Assembly: GCF_003096715.1 (NCBI RefSeq)
Contig: NZ_QEOL01000013.1
Location: forward strand, 1 to 64,000
DNA length: 64,000 bases
Source: Paraburkholderia silvatlantica
Lineage (GTDB): Bacteria; Pseudomonadota; Gammaproteobacteria; Burkholderiales; Burkholderiaceae
Direction: 5' to 3'
The notes beneath the pieces are model-generated. The model saw nothing but the letters and a program-made list of their open reading frames with translations. It searched no databases and was not told the origin of the DNA. The position numbers and the translations under genes were made by a program. The first letter of the stretch is position 1. The number at the start of each line of letters is the position of its first letter. Below are positions 9,214 through 18,910 of the stretch, one piece after another.

Positions 9214-10047
9214 ATGGAGTCCAGTAAAATTCTGCTCATCACTGGCGTGAGCAGCGGCTTTGGTCGCGCGCTTGCGCAAGAGGCGCTGGCGGCAGGTCAC
9301 AAAGTCGTCGGTACCGTGAGAAGTGCCGAGGCGAAGCGCGAGTTCGAGTCTCTTTCCGCGAATGCCGCATTCGCACGCGTGCTCGATGTGACCGACTTCG
9401 ATGCGATCGACGGCATCGTCGAGGAAATCGAGGCGAGCGTCGGGCCGGTCGACGTGTTGGTCAACAATGCCGGATACGGGCACGAAGGCGTCATGGAAGA
9501 ATCGCCCCTGGCCGAAATGCGCAGACAGTTCGACGTCAACGTGTTTGGCGCTGTCGCCATGATGAAGGCGGTTCTGCCGTTCATGCGCGCGCGCAGACGC
9601 GGGCACATTCTGAACATCACGTCGATGGGCGGCTATATCACCATGCCGGGCATCACTTATTACTGCGGTAGCAAGTTCGCACTGGAGGGCATCTCCGAGG
9701 CGCTTGGTAAAGAGGTCAAGGCTTTCGGTGTCGCCGTGACAGCCGTCGCACCCGGCTCATTCCGCACCGACTGGGCGGGTCGCTCGATGCGACGAACGCC
9801 CCGTTCGATCCCGGATTACGACGCGATTTTCGACCCCGTGCGCAAGGCGCGCGAGGAGAAAAGCGGCAAACAATTGGGCGATCCCCGGAAGGCGGCGCGC
9901 GCGATGCTTGCCGCAATTGCCGCGGAGCACCCGCCCGCGCATCTTTTGCTCGGTAGCGATGCACTCGGGCTCGTGAGGGACAAGCTGTCGATGCTGGAGG
10001 CCGAAATCCGCGCCTGGGAGAGCGTGACGGTCTCGACTGACGGCTGA
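9214..10047 (+). CDS. SDR family oxidoreductase
   Basis: 277 residues, classical short-chain dehydrogenase: TGVSSGFG cofactor motif, NNAGYGHEG, catalytic Ser in NITSMGG, YYCGSK as the YxxxK pair, and PGSFRTDWAGRS after the sheet. The family uses NAD(P)H; the substrate is unknown. A leading GAGAAG before the ATG serves as ribosome binding site. Probably controlled by the divergent AraC regulator. Confidence 0.9.
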   Translation: MESSKILLITGVSSGFGRALAQEALAAGHKVVGTVRSAEAKREFESLSANAAFARVLDVTDFDAIDGIVEEIEASVGPVDVLVNNAGYGHEGVMEESPLAEMRRQFDVNVFGAVAMMKAVLPFMRARRRGHILNITSMGGYITMPGITYYCGSKFALEGISEALGKEVKAFGVAVTAVAPGSFRTDWAGRSMRRTPRSIPDYDAIFDPVRKAREEKSGKQLGDPRKAARAMLAAIAAEHPPAHLLLGSDALGLVRDKLSMLEAEIRAWESVTVSTDG

Positions 10048-10241
10048 GGATCGCGGGGCGCATCGAGATTTTTCACCCGGCTTGAAACGGCTGGCACTCC
10101 GTTGCGAACCAATGGCCGACCGGGCGCTGCGCTGCCTGTAGATTCTCGGGGCAGGATGGGTCGCTCCATGCCTGCGAATCATCAGGCGCGGGGATGATTT
10201 CGGCGGTGCAAACGCTCTCGGCATGTGCAGACTTGCCTTGA

Positions 10242-11384
10242 TCATTTTACCGGCCCATTGGGGGTCAGGATTGGTGGTTCAATACCGCCTGTATCCACGG
10301 CGAAGCCGCCCCAGGGGCCCGAACCGACACTCGGGCCGATGTCACCCGGCGGGCTGTAGTCGCTGCTAACCGGTATCGCGGCTGCTGTACCGCGAGAACC
10401 GGTCCCCGTCCCAATGACGCCTGGCGGGCCGTAGCCGGTATCAGAGGTAGCCGTCGCCGAGGCGTTTGTGTTGCCGCTCGTGCCCGTTGCCCTCGGTTGG
10501 CGGTAAGTTGCCGGCGCGGCACGCGCTATGGAGTTCGCGCCTGGCGCGGTCCCAGGGACTACCGCGACCACGTTCTGCCTCATGCGCAACTGGGCGAACC
10601 TGCTTCCCAGGATGCTGGCGGAAGCTACGCCAGGGCCACCTGCACTCGCGTTACCACCGCCGGCGGCGCCTCCACCTGCGCTACTGCCAGTGCCCGAACT
10701 ACCTGCGCCGGAACTGCCTGTGCCGGAACTGCCTGTGCCGGAACTGCCGGCCCCGGAGCTACCGGCACCGTGGCCGCCGCCTCCAGAACCCGCACCGCTA
10801 CCACTGGAGCCGGAGCCACTGCCACCCGAACCGGCACCGCTGCCACTGGACCCGGCACCGGAGCCACCCGAACCGGCACCGGAGCCACCCGAACCGGCAC
10901 CGCTGCCACCCGAACCGGCACCGCTGCCACCGGAGCCGGCACCGCTGCCACCTGAACCGGCACCGGCGCCACCGGAGCCGGAACCGCTGCCCCCCGAGCC
11001 CGCACCGTTGCCGCCCGCCCCGGCACCATTGCCTCCGGAGCCCGCCCCCGCCCCGACGCCCGCACCGTTGCCCCCCACACCAGCGCCGACGCCCGCGCCC
11101 GCACCTGCGCCGTTACCACCCACGCCTGCGCCGACACCGGCCCCGACGCCTGCGCCGTTGCCACCTACACCCGCCCCGACGCCCGCACCGTGGCCACCAT
11201 TACCGTTGCCATTGCCATTGCCATTGCCGCCCGCACCCGCACCCGCACCGTGACCACCGCCGTTGCCACCCGCGCCCCCACCGTGGCCGCCACCGCCACC
11301 ATTGCCGCCCGCCGCTGCATAAGCCGCACCGGACAGCGCTAAAACCGCCACCCATGTCGCCGTGTGTTTCGTCGCTCGGTTCAT
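10242..11384 (-). CDS. glycine-rich secreted low-complexity protein
   Basis: 380 residues. The ATG at 11384 has an AAAGGGG ribosome binding site and a clean Sec signal peptide (ATWVAVLALSGAAYA, cut about residue 25). The mature part is a long Gly/Ala/Ser/Asn low-complexity array: GNGNGNGNGG, then GAGVGAGVGGN units, then many GSGGSGAG and SSGTG units. A short less repetitive tail contains two PPG(V/D)IG elements (GYGPPGVIG, DYSPPGDIG). Function unknown; surface or matrix material is plausible. Confidence 0.7.
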   Translation of the reverse strand: MNRATKHTATWVAVLALSGAAYAAAGGNGGGGGHGGGAGGNGGGHGAGAGAGGNGNGNGNGNGGHGAGVGAGVGGNGAGVGAGVGAGVGGNGAGAGAGVGAGVGGNGAGVGAGAGSGGNGAGAGGNGAGSGGSGSGSGGAGAGSGGSGAGSGGSGAGSGGSGAGSGGSGAGSGGSGAGSSGSGAGSGGSGSGSSGSGAGSGGGGHGAGSSGAGSSGTGSSGTGSSGAGSSGTGSSAGGGAAGGGNASAGGPGVASASILGSRFAQLRMRQNVVAVVPGTAPGANSIARAAPATYRQPRATGTSGNTNASATATSDTGYGPPGVIGTGTGSRGTAAAIPVSSDYSPPGDIGPSVGSGPWGGFAVDTGGIEPPILTPNGPVK

Positions 11385-11767
11385 CGTCCGCCCCTTTCCT
11401 CGTACAAACCGCTTCGAGAGTGCGCCGGTGCAGCGCTCAAATTCCGCGCGTGCGCCAACAGCTGCCTCGCGCATACGATGTGCCACGATGAGCTGGGGAA
11501 TCGGTCCTATTCAGGATAACTACGAACGACGCGATGCATCGCCCGATGCAGCCGGGATGATTCCGGCGCTTCCCTGTACGGCGCGTTTTCGCCGACGGCA
11601 TTTTGAAAAATTGCCATCGGCAAAAGTCTCCAGGCGTCACGTACGGATCCGGCCACACATCACGCGTGGAGTCCATGTCGAGTGCCGGATTTGAACAAGA
11701 GTCTTTATCAATCGCCGGGAGGGCATGATCCGTGCGCAGATCGCCGGTCCAGGCGTCCCGATCCGCG
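11385..11767. other. intergenic region with imperfect inverted repeat
   Basis: 383 nt without a supported gene. It contains an imperfect inverted repeat at about 11586-11626 (left arm TTTTCGCCGACGGCATTTT, right arm AAAAATTGCCATCGGCAAAA), which could fold as a hairpin between the two minus-strand genes. Whether it terminates transcription is unclear. The promoter of the glycine-rich gene should lie near its right-hand start. Confidence 0.3.
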
Positions 11768-13117
11768 TCAGGTTTTCCCGCTCCGCGCAAATTCCCGAAT
11801 TCGCGCGGCCAGCGCGGGTATGCCAGCATTACGGGCCACGAAGTGGGAAAGCTGGCGGGTGGCCAGATCGACGGTCACCTGATCGTCGGGCGCCTTGGTA
11901 TAGGGTCCATCGACGGCTGCGTGATATTCGATGCGCAACTGGGCGTCGTTCGCGACGATGCGCAAATAACCGTAATTCTGGTCGTCGTAGTTTTCGATGA
12001 CGACGGCATCGGTGTCCTTCGAGGCGGCCTGGATCAGTTGCGGTGCCCGAAGCGGCGGCTGCCCGTTGCTGGTCAGCCGCTGGATACCGTGTCCGCCGTT
12101 ACCACACACAATGTACGGAATGTGGGTTCCGTCAGGACGTGTGCGGGTAAAGCGTTGATAGTTGTGCGCATGTCCCGCAAGATCGGCATGGGGCCATACG
12201 CCCACCTCTTCGCAGATCGCATCGATCTGCTGCTGCATCTCGATACTCCAGCCGTGACGTCCGCGAGCGACATACGGCGGATGATGATGCGCGAACAGGA
12301 GTGCGCCCCTGTAGCCTTCCTTTTTCACCCGCTTCAACGCCGCCTTGAGAAACTTCAGCTGGCTGTCGCCGATGTCGCTGTTCGAAATCACCCCAGGATC
12401 TTCGAGCGTATTGCTATACAACGCGATGATGCGCACGAACGGCGCTTCGAATGTAAAGAAGACGCCAGGTTGAATTTGCGCAGTACGTGAAAGGTTGCCG
12501 GCATCGGGAGAGACCTGAAAGCAGTCGGAGCAGAAGTTTCGCAGAAACGCCTGCAAACTCTTTTCGTGCTGCAATGGCGAAATCATCCCGTCGTGATTGC
12601 CGGCGACGGCGAGAATCGGTGCGTGGTAGTCGCGATAGGGCTCGTAGAACTGATCGTAGTAGTACTGCGCTTCGCCGAAGCTATAGACGATGTCGCCCAG
12701 CAGAAAATTGAATTGCGGCACTTCGGCAGGATCGGTTTCGTCGAAGTCGCTGACCATCTTGTCGGAGACTTCGTTCTGCGTTTTCGGGCCGCGAGTACTG
12801 CCGCAATCGCCCGTCGAGTGAAAAACGATCTGTCCGTTCGTACTGATCTGGTCGAGGATGGTCTGATCGTTGCTGATCACGTCCGCGAGTGTCAGGCGGG
12901 GCTCGACGCCGCCACGCGGCGCAGGAAACGCAAGGGCCTTGAGTTTGTGCTCGCGGTTGAGTTCGTCGATCATCCGGTAGGCCGCCACGTCGGAGGCATG
13001 CCTGACGATGAAGGTTTGCGGATCTGGCGTAGGCTGCGGCTGCGAGAAGACGGGGGCGGCGAGTACGCGGCCGCTGTCACTGCTGGTTGGCGTTCGAACC
13101 AGGCGCTTCTTTGGCAT
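11768..13117 (-). CDS. calcineurin-like metallophosphoesterase
   Basis: 449 residues with the dimetal phosphoesterase motifs in order: GDCGS, LLGDIVYS, AVAGNHDG, FAHHHPPY and AGHAHNYQRF. The tail resembles purple-acid-phosphatase-like proteins. No signal peptide is visible at MPKKRLVRTPTSS, so the location is uncertain. It is divergent from the purine permease-like gene at 13400. Substrate unknown. Confidence 0.85.
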   Translation of the reverse strand: MPKKRLVRTPTSSDSGRVLAAPVFSQPQPTPDPQTFIVRHASDVAAYRMIDELNREHKLKALAFPAPRGGVEPRLTLADVISNDQTILDQISTNGQIVFHSTGDCGSTRGPKTQNEVSDKMVSDFDETDPAEVPQFNFLLGDIVYSFGEAQYYYDQFYEPYRDYHAPILAVAGNHDGMISPLQHEKSLQAFLRNFCSDCFQVSPDAGNLSRTAQIQPGVFFTFEAPFVRIIALYSNTLEDPGVISNSDIGDSQLKFLKAALKRVKKEGYRGALLFAHHHPPYVARGRHGWSIEMQQQIDAICEEVGVWPHADLAGHAHNYQRFTRTRPDGTHIPYIVCGNGGHGIQRLTSNGQPPLRAPQLIQAASKDTDAVVIENYDDQNYGYLRIVANDAQLRIEYHAAVDGPYTKAPDDQVTVDLATRQLSHFVARNAGIPALAARIREFARSGKT

Positions 13118-13399
13118 GTTCTATTTCCTCCAATCGTGGATACAAAGCGGGACCGCGCCTGACCGGCATGGCCTCCTGCCGAATGCTCCGGGTGAGACGG
13201 TGGCTTGCGGGAGAGGTTCAGTCGCAGTCGTTGCAGGTCGTAACAGGCGATTTTTTTCTCCGTTTATACTCACTGTCGCCTGAATGGCTTACGCCCAGGT
13301 CCCACGCTGCACGCCGAAAAAACCACGACATCAGTCGACAACACGGCACGCGATTCACGTTTCGCAACCGCGGTTCTTACATAACGGGTGGGACCTATT

Positions 13400-14467
13400 A
13401 TGCTAAATCGTGCTTTTGGCGCAGTGATTTCATCGTTGCTCGCGGCCGGCGCGGCCGTTGTACCGGCTATCTCGCATGCCGACGACAGCTTCGCGCAGGA
13501 CGAAGGCGCGTCGCATGGCCGTGCGGTCAAGGTGATGATCGTTTCGATGTTCGGCCCGGAAGGGCAGGTGTGGCTGGATCATCTCGGACCGTGGCAGGAC
13601 ATCACCGTCGCGGGTCTGTCCCCCGATTACCCGGCCGTGCACTGCAACCGGCAGGATGTCTGCGTGATGACGACAGGCATGGGGCACGCAAACGCCGCCG
13701 CGTCGATCATGGCGCTGACGTTCTCGCCGCGGTTCGACTTGCGCCATACGTACTTCATGGTGGCGGGCATCGCCGGTATCGATCCGCTTCAGGGGACCGT
13801 CGGTTCCGCTGCCTGGGCGAACTGGCTCGTTGACTTCGGCATTCAATGGGAGATCGACGGACGCGAAATTCCGTCGGGCTGGAACACCGGCTATCTCGGC
13901 ATCAACACGACGGGCCCGACGCAGAAGCCGCCGCTCGACTATCGCACCGAAGTGTTCCAGCTGAATCCGTCGCTGACGAACGCGGCATTCGCGCTGTCGC
14001 GCAACGTGACGCTGAGCGACGACGCGCAGGCGCAGGCCGCACGCGCAAAATACAGCTATGCACCCGCAAATCGGCCGCCGACGGTGATCCAGTGCGATAC
14101 GCTGGCGGGCGATACCTGGTGGTCGGGCACCGAACTCGGCGAGCGAGCGCGGCAATGGACGAAGATCCTGACCGACGGCAAGGGCACTTACTGCACCACG
14201 CAGCAGGAAGACAACGCCACCTTCGAGGCGCTGACGCGTGCGGCGAACGTGCATCGCGTCGACCTGAGCCGTGTCGCGGTGCTGCGTGCGGGCTCGGACT
14301 TCGACCGGCCGTATGCGGGCCAGTCAAGCGCGGATAATCTGCTCAACTACGCGTCGCAAGGCGGCTTCACGATCGCGATCGACAATCTGTTCCTCGCGGG
14401 CAATCCGCTAGTGCAGGACATCGTCACGCATTGGGGCGAGTGGCGCAATGGCGTACCGCAGCGGTAG
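13400..14467 (+). CDS. NUP family purine nucleoside permease-type protein
   Basis: 355 residues. After a signal peptide (LLAAGAAVVPAISHADD) comes a phosphorylase-like fold: KVMIVSMFGPEGQVWLD, CVMTTGMGHANAAASIMAL, YFMVAGIAGIDPLQGTVGS and RAGSDFDRP. This matches the NUP family named after fungal purine nucleoside permeases; bacterial members are exported and resemble nucleoside phosphorylases, so a periplasmic nucleoside-binding or cleaving role is an alternative. The ATG at 13400 is preferred, with GGGTGGG just upstream, over one 12 nt earlier. Confidence 0.8.
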   Translation: MLNRAFGAVISSLLAAGAAVVPAISHADDSFAQDEGASHGRAVKVMIVSMFGPEGQVWLDHLGPWQDITVAGLSPDYPAVHCNRQDVCVMTTGMGHANAAASIMALTFSPRFDLRHTYFMVAGIAGIDPLQGTVGSAAWANWLVDFGIQWEIDGREIPSGWNTGYLGINTTGPTQKPPLDYRTEVFQLNPSLTNAAFALSRNVTLSDDAQAQAARAKYSYAPANRPPTVIQCDTLAGDTWWSGTELGERARQWTKILTDGKGTYCTTQQEDNATFEALTRAANVHRVDLSRVAVLRAGSDFDRPYAGQSSADNLLNYASQGGFTIAIDNLFLAGNPLVQDIVTHWGEWRNGVPQR

Positions 14468-14675
14468 CGCGTTTGCGATGGGGTGACGCGTAACCGACGC
14501 CTTCGCATCATTGTCACGGTGAGGCTGTCCGCTCATCGAAGTGCACATGTCCAGCATCCATGCGAGGGAGCCGTTCCGGCACCATCCGGAGTTCGCCGAT
14601 ATCGTCAAAGGGCAGATCCGCGGCCTGGGGATGGAGGTGCGGGTTCTTCTCGCCCGGCATCCCCCTTTACCCGGC

Positions 14676-17600
14676 TCACCCGTTCGCTGTCCCCGGTTCG
14701 GCGACTTCGTCGCGCGTGAAGCGCGCGTAACGCAACGCCAGCGTGGGCAGCACGATCAGGTTCAGTGCGGTCGACGTGATGAGTCCGCCAAGAATGACGA
14801 TCGCCATCGGCCCTTCGATTTCGTTGCCCGGCGCGCCACTCGTCGCAGCGAGCGGCGCCAGCGCGAGCGCGGTAACCAGCGCCGTCATGAGGATTGGCAC
14901 CAGCCGCTCCGATGCGCCACGCACCACGGTGTTCATGTCCCAGTTCTGTCCGTCTGTGTACACAAGATGCTCGTAGTGGCTGATCAGCATGATCGAATTG
15001 CGCAGCGAAATGCCGAGCAGCGTGACGAAGCCCACCATGCTGCCGAGCGAAAGATTTCCACCAGTGAGGACCACGCCCAGCACGCCGCCCACAAGCGCGA
15101 AGGGCAGGTTGATCATCACCAGCAGCACGGCGCGCAGGTTCTTCAACGCCAGGAACAGCAGCAATGCGATGCCCACCAGAGCAATCCCGCCGTACGCGAG
15201 CAGGTCGCGCTGCGATTGCGCGCGCGCTTCGCTTTCTCCGCTGAAAACGGCATAGGTGCCCGAAGGCATCCTGATCCCGCGATTCACGCGCGCCTGCGCT
15301 TCCTTCACGAAGTCGCTGACCGCCCGGTTGCCGAGATTGACCGACACCGTCTGCACGCGCTCGCCGCCGTCGTGCGTGATCTGGTAGCGGCCGGCGACCT
15401 GCCGGATCGTCGCGAGCGTGGAGAGCGGCACGGCAAAGCCGTCGGCGTTGCGCACCATGAGTTTGCCCACGTCGCCGACCGACCTGCGCGTTGCGGGGTC
15501 GAGCACGACTGCAACGTCGTAGCTGCGGCTGCCCTCGTAAATCTGCGCGACGGTCACGCCGGCATAGGCGGCCTGGATCGCATCGAGAACTTCGACCGGG
15601 CGAAAGCCCCAGCGGCTCAGTGCGTCGGGATTGAGCCTCACATCGAGTTCGGGAATCCCGGGGGGAGAATCCACCCGCACACTGGCAACGCCGTGGATCG
15701 TACCGATGAGCTGGGCGATCTGCTGCGCGGTGCGATCGATGACGTCGAGATTGTTGCCGAAGACGTTCACGACCACGGGGGCTGTCGTCCCCGAAATGGT
15801 TTCGTCGATGCGTTCCTCGAGAAACGTGTTGACCGAGGTGGAGAGGCCCGGAAAGCGCGTCAGGGCCTGGCGAATCCGGTAGAGCGCCCAGCTCTGGCCC
15901 GATGCGCCCATCGGCTCCAGGTCGACTTCGAATTCCGAGAGCTGCACGCCGGTCGGGTCGACAACACCGTTCGCACGGCCGGCGCGCTGCGCCACGAGGC
16001 GCACGCCCGGCACCTGCAGCAGCGCCAGCGAGACCTGGCTGCCGATGCGCATCGATTCGGCAAGCGAGGTGCCCGGCGCGAGCCCCATATGAACGGTGTA
16101 ATGTCCTTCCCGCAGTTGAGGAATGAAACTTCCGCTCATGAAGGGCACAGAGGCGAGCGCCGCGGCACACATCACCACGACGATGACCATGACCCCTTTC
16201 ACATGTTGCTCGACTTTCTGCAGCAGTGCGACGTAATGTGTCTTGAGGCGCCCCATCAGGCGCGGCTCCCGCTCGGGTAACCGTCCCTTCGCCAGCAGGG
16301 CGATCGCCATCGCGGGCGTGAGCGTCAGCGCGACGCCCAGCGACGCGAGCACGGCGAGAATATAGGCGATGCCCAGCGGGGCAAAGAGCCGTCCGCCGAT
16401 ACCGGTGAGCGTGAGCACGGGCAGGAAGATCAGCATCACGATGAAGGTGGCGAAGACCACGGCGCTGCGCACTTCGAGCGAGGCGCGCAGCACGACATGA
16501 AATGCGGGCAGTGGCTCACGCAGCATACGGTTTTCACGCAGACGCCGGTAAATGTTCTCGACGTCGATGATCGCGTCGTCGACCACTTCGCCCAGGGCGA
16601 TGGCGAGGCCGCCCAGGGTCATCGTGTTCAGGCTGACCCCGAACGAAGTGAGGACGATGATCGCGACCAGCAGCGACATGGGAATCGCAACGGCAGAGAT
16701 CACGGCGGTGTGCACGTTGAGCAGAAACAGGAACAGCACCGCGACGACCAGCAAGGCGCCGACGACAAGCGCCGTGCGCAGGTGAGCAACGGATGCCTCG
16801 ATGAAGTTGGCGGGCCGGAAGACGTTCGTGTTCACGTCCACGCCCTGACGGGAGAGCACCGGCGCAAGCCCGGCGAGTGTCCTTTCGATGTCGCGCGTCA
16901 CGGCCATCGTGTTGGTCCCGTACTGGCTTTCCATCACGACCATCACGCCGGGCTTGCCCATGATCGATGCTGCGCCAACGGCGGGTGCGCTTCCCCACGT
17001 CACGCCGGCAATGTCGCCCAGGCGAACCGCTGCGCCGTTGCTGGAGCGGATCACGACACCAGCGAGTTTCTGGGGCGTCGCGATCTGGCCATCGGCGTTG
17101 ACGGCGATGCGCTGATTGCTGTTTTCGATGAACCCGGCGCCGCGCACGCCTGTGGCCTGGCGCGCCGCGGCAATGACATCCTGGATCGACAGATCATGGT
17201 GCATCAGCCTGACAGGATCGGCCTGGATCTGCATCTGGCGCGTTTGACCGCCGAACACGATCACATCGGCCACGCCTCGCGTGCCAAGCAACGGCGGCTT
17301 GATGGTCCACTGCGCGATGTCGTAGAGGTCCGCGAGCGAGCGCGTCTTCGACGTCAGACCGATGGTGCGCACGACGCTCGTCGTCGTCGTGAGCGGCAGG
17401 AGCTGGGGCGCCGCGACACCGGCCGGCAGTGTGCCCGCGAGTCCGCTGATGCGCTCGGTGACGAGCTGCCGGACCTGCATCACGTTGGCATGGTCGTCGA
17501 ACACGAGCGTGATCGAAGAGAGGCCCTGCATGGACCGCGAGCGGATCGACTGCAGGCCGGTCATGCCGCCAAGGGCATTTTCGACCGGCTGTGTCACGAG

Positions 17601-17789
17601 GGTCTCCACCTGTTCGCTCGTCATGCCCGGCGCGGCCGTCTGCACGATGCTCATCGGCGGTGCGAACTCGGGAAAGACGTCGAGCCTGGCGCGCGTGAGG
17701 GAAAAGAGCCCGTAGCCAGCCGCCATGACGGCCAGCGAGAAAATGACGCCGCGAAAGCGCAGCGAAAAGCGAATGATCGCGTCGAGCAT
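14676..17789 (-). CDS. HME-type RND efflux permease
   Basis: 1037 residues, the full length for a heavy-metal-efflux (CzcA/CusA-like) RND pump. N-terminal TM1 is followed by RLDVFPEFAPP. The TM4 region carries the acidic motif GEVVDDAIIDVENIYRRLREN that relays protons in this family, and a second six-helix block closes the protein. It sits in the inner membrane and should work with the adaptor and outer-membrane factor encoded just upstream. The substrate (metal ion or other) is not readable from sequence. Last gene of the regulator-kinase-efflux unit. Confidence 0.88.
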   Translation of the reverse strand: MLDAIIRFSLRFRGVIFSLAVMAAGYGLFSLTRARLDVFPEFAPPMSIVQTAAPGMTSEQVETLVTQPVENALGGMTGLQSIRSRSMQGLSSITLVFDDHANVMQVRQLVTERISGLAGTLPAGVAAPQLLPLTTTTSVVRTIGLTSKTRSLADLYDIAQWTIKPPLLGTRGVADVIVFGGQTRQMQIQADPVRLMHHDLSIQDVIAAARQATGVRGAGFIENSNQRIAVNADGQIATPQKLAGVVIRSSNGAAVRLGDIAGVTWGSAPAVGAASIMGKPGVMVVMESQYGTNTMAVTRDIERTLAGLAPVLSRQGVDVNTNVFRPANFIEASVAHLRTALVVGALLVVAVLFLFLLNVHTAVISAVAIPMSLLVAIIVLTSFGVSLNTMTLGGLAIALGEVVDDAIIDVENIYRRLRENRMLREPLPAFHVVLRASLEVRSAVVFATFIVMLIFLPVLTLTGIGGRLFAPLGIAYILAVLASLGVALTLTPAMAIALLAKGRLPEREPRLMGRLKTHYVALLQKVEQHVKGVMVIVVVMCAAALASVPFMSGSFIPQLREGHYTVHMGLAPGTSLAESMRIGSQVSLALLQVPGVRLVAQRAGRANGVVDPTGVQLSEFEVDLEPMGASGQSWALYRIRQALTRFPGLSTSVNTFLEERIDETISGTTAPVVVNVFGNNLDVIDRTAQQIAQLIGTIHGVASVRVDSPPGIPELDVRLNPDALSRWGFRPVEVLDAIQAAYAGVTVAQIYEGSRSYDVAVVLDPATRRSVGDVGKLMVRNADGFAVPLSTLATIRQVAGRYQITHDGGERVQTVSVNLGNRAVSDFVKEAQARVNRGIRMPSGTYAVFSGESEARAQSQRDLLAYGGIALVGIALLLFLALKNLRAVLLVMINLPFALVGGVLGVVLTGGNLSLGSMVGFVTLLGISLRNSIMLISHYEHLVYTDGQNWDMNTVVRGASERLVPILMTALVTALALAPLAATSGAPGNEIEGPMAIVILGGLITSTALNLIVLPTLALRYARFTRDEVAEPGTANG

Positions 17790-17842
17790 GGGGCTGTGGG
17801 TGGCGTTGTTCCGGGCGGTGCATGTAGGGTTCAGTCGCGGGA

Positions 17843-18910
17843 TCAGTCGTCACACTCGGGCGGATCCTTGCAGGCGGTGCCGATGCCCTGTGGCTTGATT
17901 TCTTCGGAGAGCAGCAGTTGCGCGCCCTGCGTCACGATCTGGTCGCCAGCCTGGAAGCCAGCTGTCACGATGAAACCGTGATCGCCTTCGTTGGCCGCCT
18001 GCACGTAGCGCCGCGTGAAGCGGTCGTGCGCCGTGCGCACGTATGCCCAGGTCTGGCCGCCGTACCACACCACAGCCTGCACCGGGATCAGCAGCCCCGA
18101 AACGGCCTCGTTCGATGCGGGCACGCGCGCGCTCGTGCGCAGGTTCGCGGGCAGCGTGATGCCGGCGACGTAAAACCATGGCGTGCCCTGTACGGCAGGA
18201 TCGGCGAGGGGCGAAGCGGATAGCCTCTGGGCGGCCGCTGTGCCGCCGCCGGGTGTGTCGACCGCAATGCTCCCGGGTGGCGTCTTGCCGAAGCTGGATG
18301 GCAACGTCACGCGTAACACAACCGACTGACCCGCCTGGAGGCGCTGAAACAACGTAGAGGCCGGCGCCGTTGCCGCGTTCGCGAGCGCATCGCCGAACCG
18401 CTGCCGCAGCGTGCCGTCAAGACCGTCCAGCGTGACCCGGGCGGCCTGGAGTTTTGCCGCATCGCCCTGCATCGTCGCCTGCGCTGCCTGGAGAGTCTGC
18501 TTCGAAACATTGCGGTCGTCGGCGAAGAGCGTACGGCTGCCCTCGTACTGCGCGCGTGAACTGGCTGCCTGTGCGGCGAACGTGTCAACGTCGGCACGCG
18601 CGCTGGCGAGGCGGTTGCGCAGATCGAAAAGCGGTTGCAGATCGATGACCGTGGCATCCGCGCTGATGCCGGACTGGCTCGTGACGGCCGCGAGCGGCGC
18701 GATTTCGATGTGGCCGGCGCGCTGCGCGTCGAGGCTCACGACCACGACTGTCTCGCCGTTGAGCGTCTGCACCGTGGTCTGCGGTGCGGACGACGTGGCG
18801 GTGGATGTCGATGCGCCAGAGTCGTCGAACGCCTGGTTGACGATGTACCAGCCTGCGCCAGCGCAGAGCGCCAGCGAAAGGACGATAAGGAGGATCAGCC
18901 GGAATTTCAT
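17843..18910 (-). CDS. RND efflux periplasmic adaptor subunit
   Basis: 355 residues with an N-terminal membrane anchor or signal (LILLIVLSLALCAGAGWYIV), a beta-barrel/lipoyl split by a coiled-coil hairpin (DLRNRLASARADVDTFAAQAASSRAQYEGS...), and a C-terminal membrane-proximal domain ending PPECDD. This is the HlyD/CusB-like bridge between pump and outer-membrane channel. Its ATG overlaps the stop of the outer-membrane factor by 4 nt, showing translational coupling. Confidence 0.87.
   Translation of the reverse strand: MKFRLILLIVLSLALCAGAGWYIVNQAFDDSGASTSTATSSAPQTTVQTLNGETVVVVSLDAQRAGHIEIAPLAAVTSQSGISADATVIDLQPLFDLRNRLASARADVDTFAAQAASSRAQYEGSRTLFADDRNVSKQTLQAAQATMQGDAAKLQAARVTLDGLDGTLRQRFGDALANAATAPASTLFQRLQAGQSVVLRVTLPSSFGKTPPGSIAVDTPGGGTAAAQRLSASPLADPAVQGTPWFYVAGITLPANLRTSARVPASNEAVSGLLIPVQAVVWYGGQTWAYVRTAHDRFTRRYVQAANEGDHGFIVTAGFQAGDQIVTQGAQLLLSEEIKPQGIGTACKDPPECDD

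Noticed and set aside
10528..11253. Long plus-strand proline-rich frame (PEPAPLPPEPAP repeats)
   Set aside because: It is the exact antisense of the glycine-rich gene; that gene has a signal peptide and ribosome binding site, whereas this frame has neither.
14541..17981. Two long plus-strand open frames (579 and 494 codons)
   Set aside because: They lie opposite the RND pump and adaptor, are rich in His/Arg/Asp as expected for antisense of GC-rich coding DNA, and show no domain.
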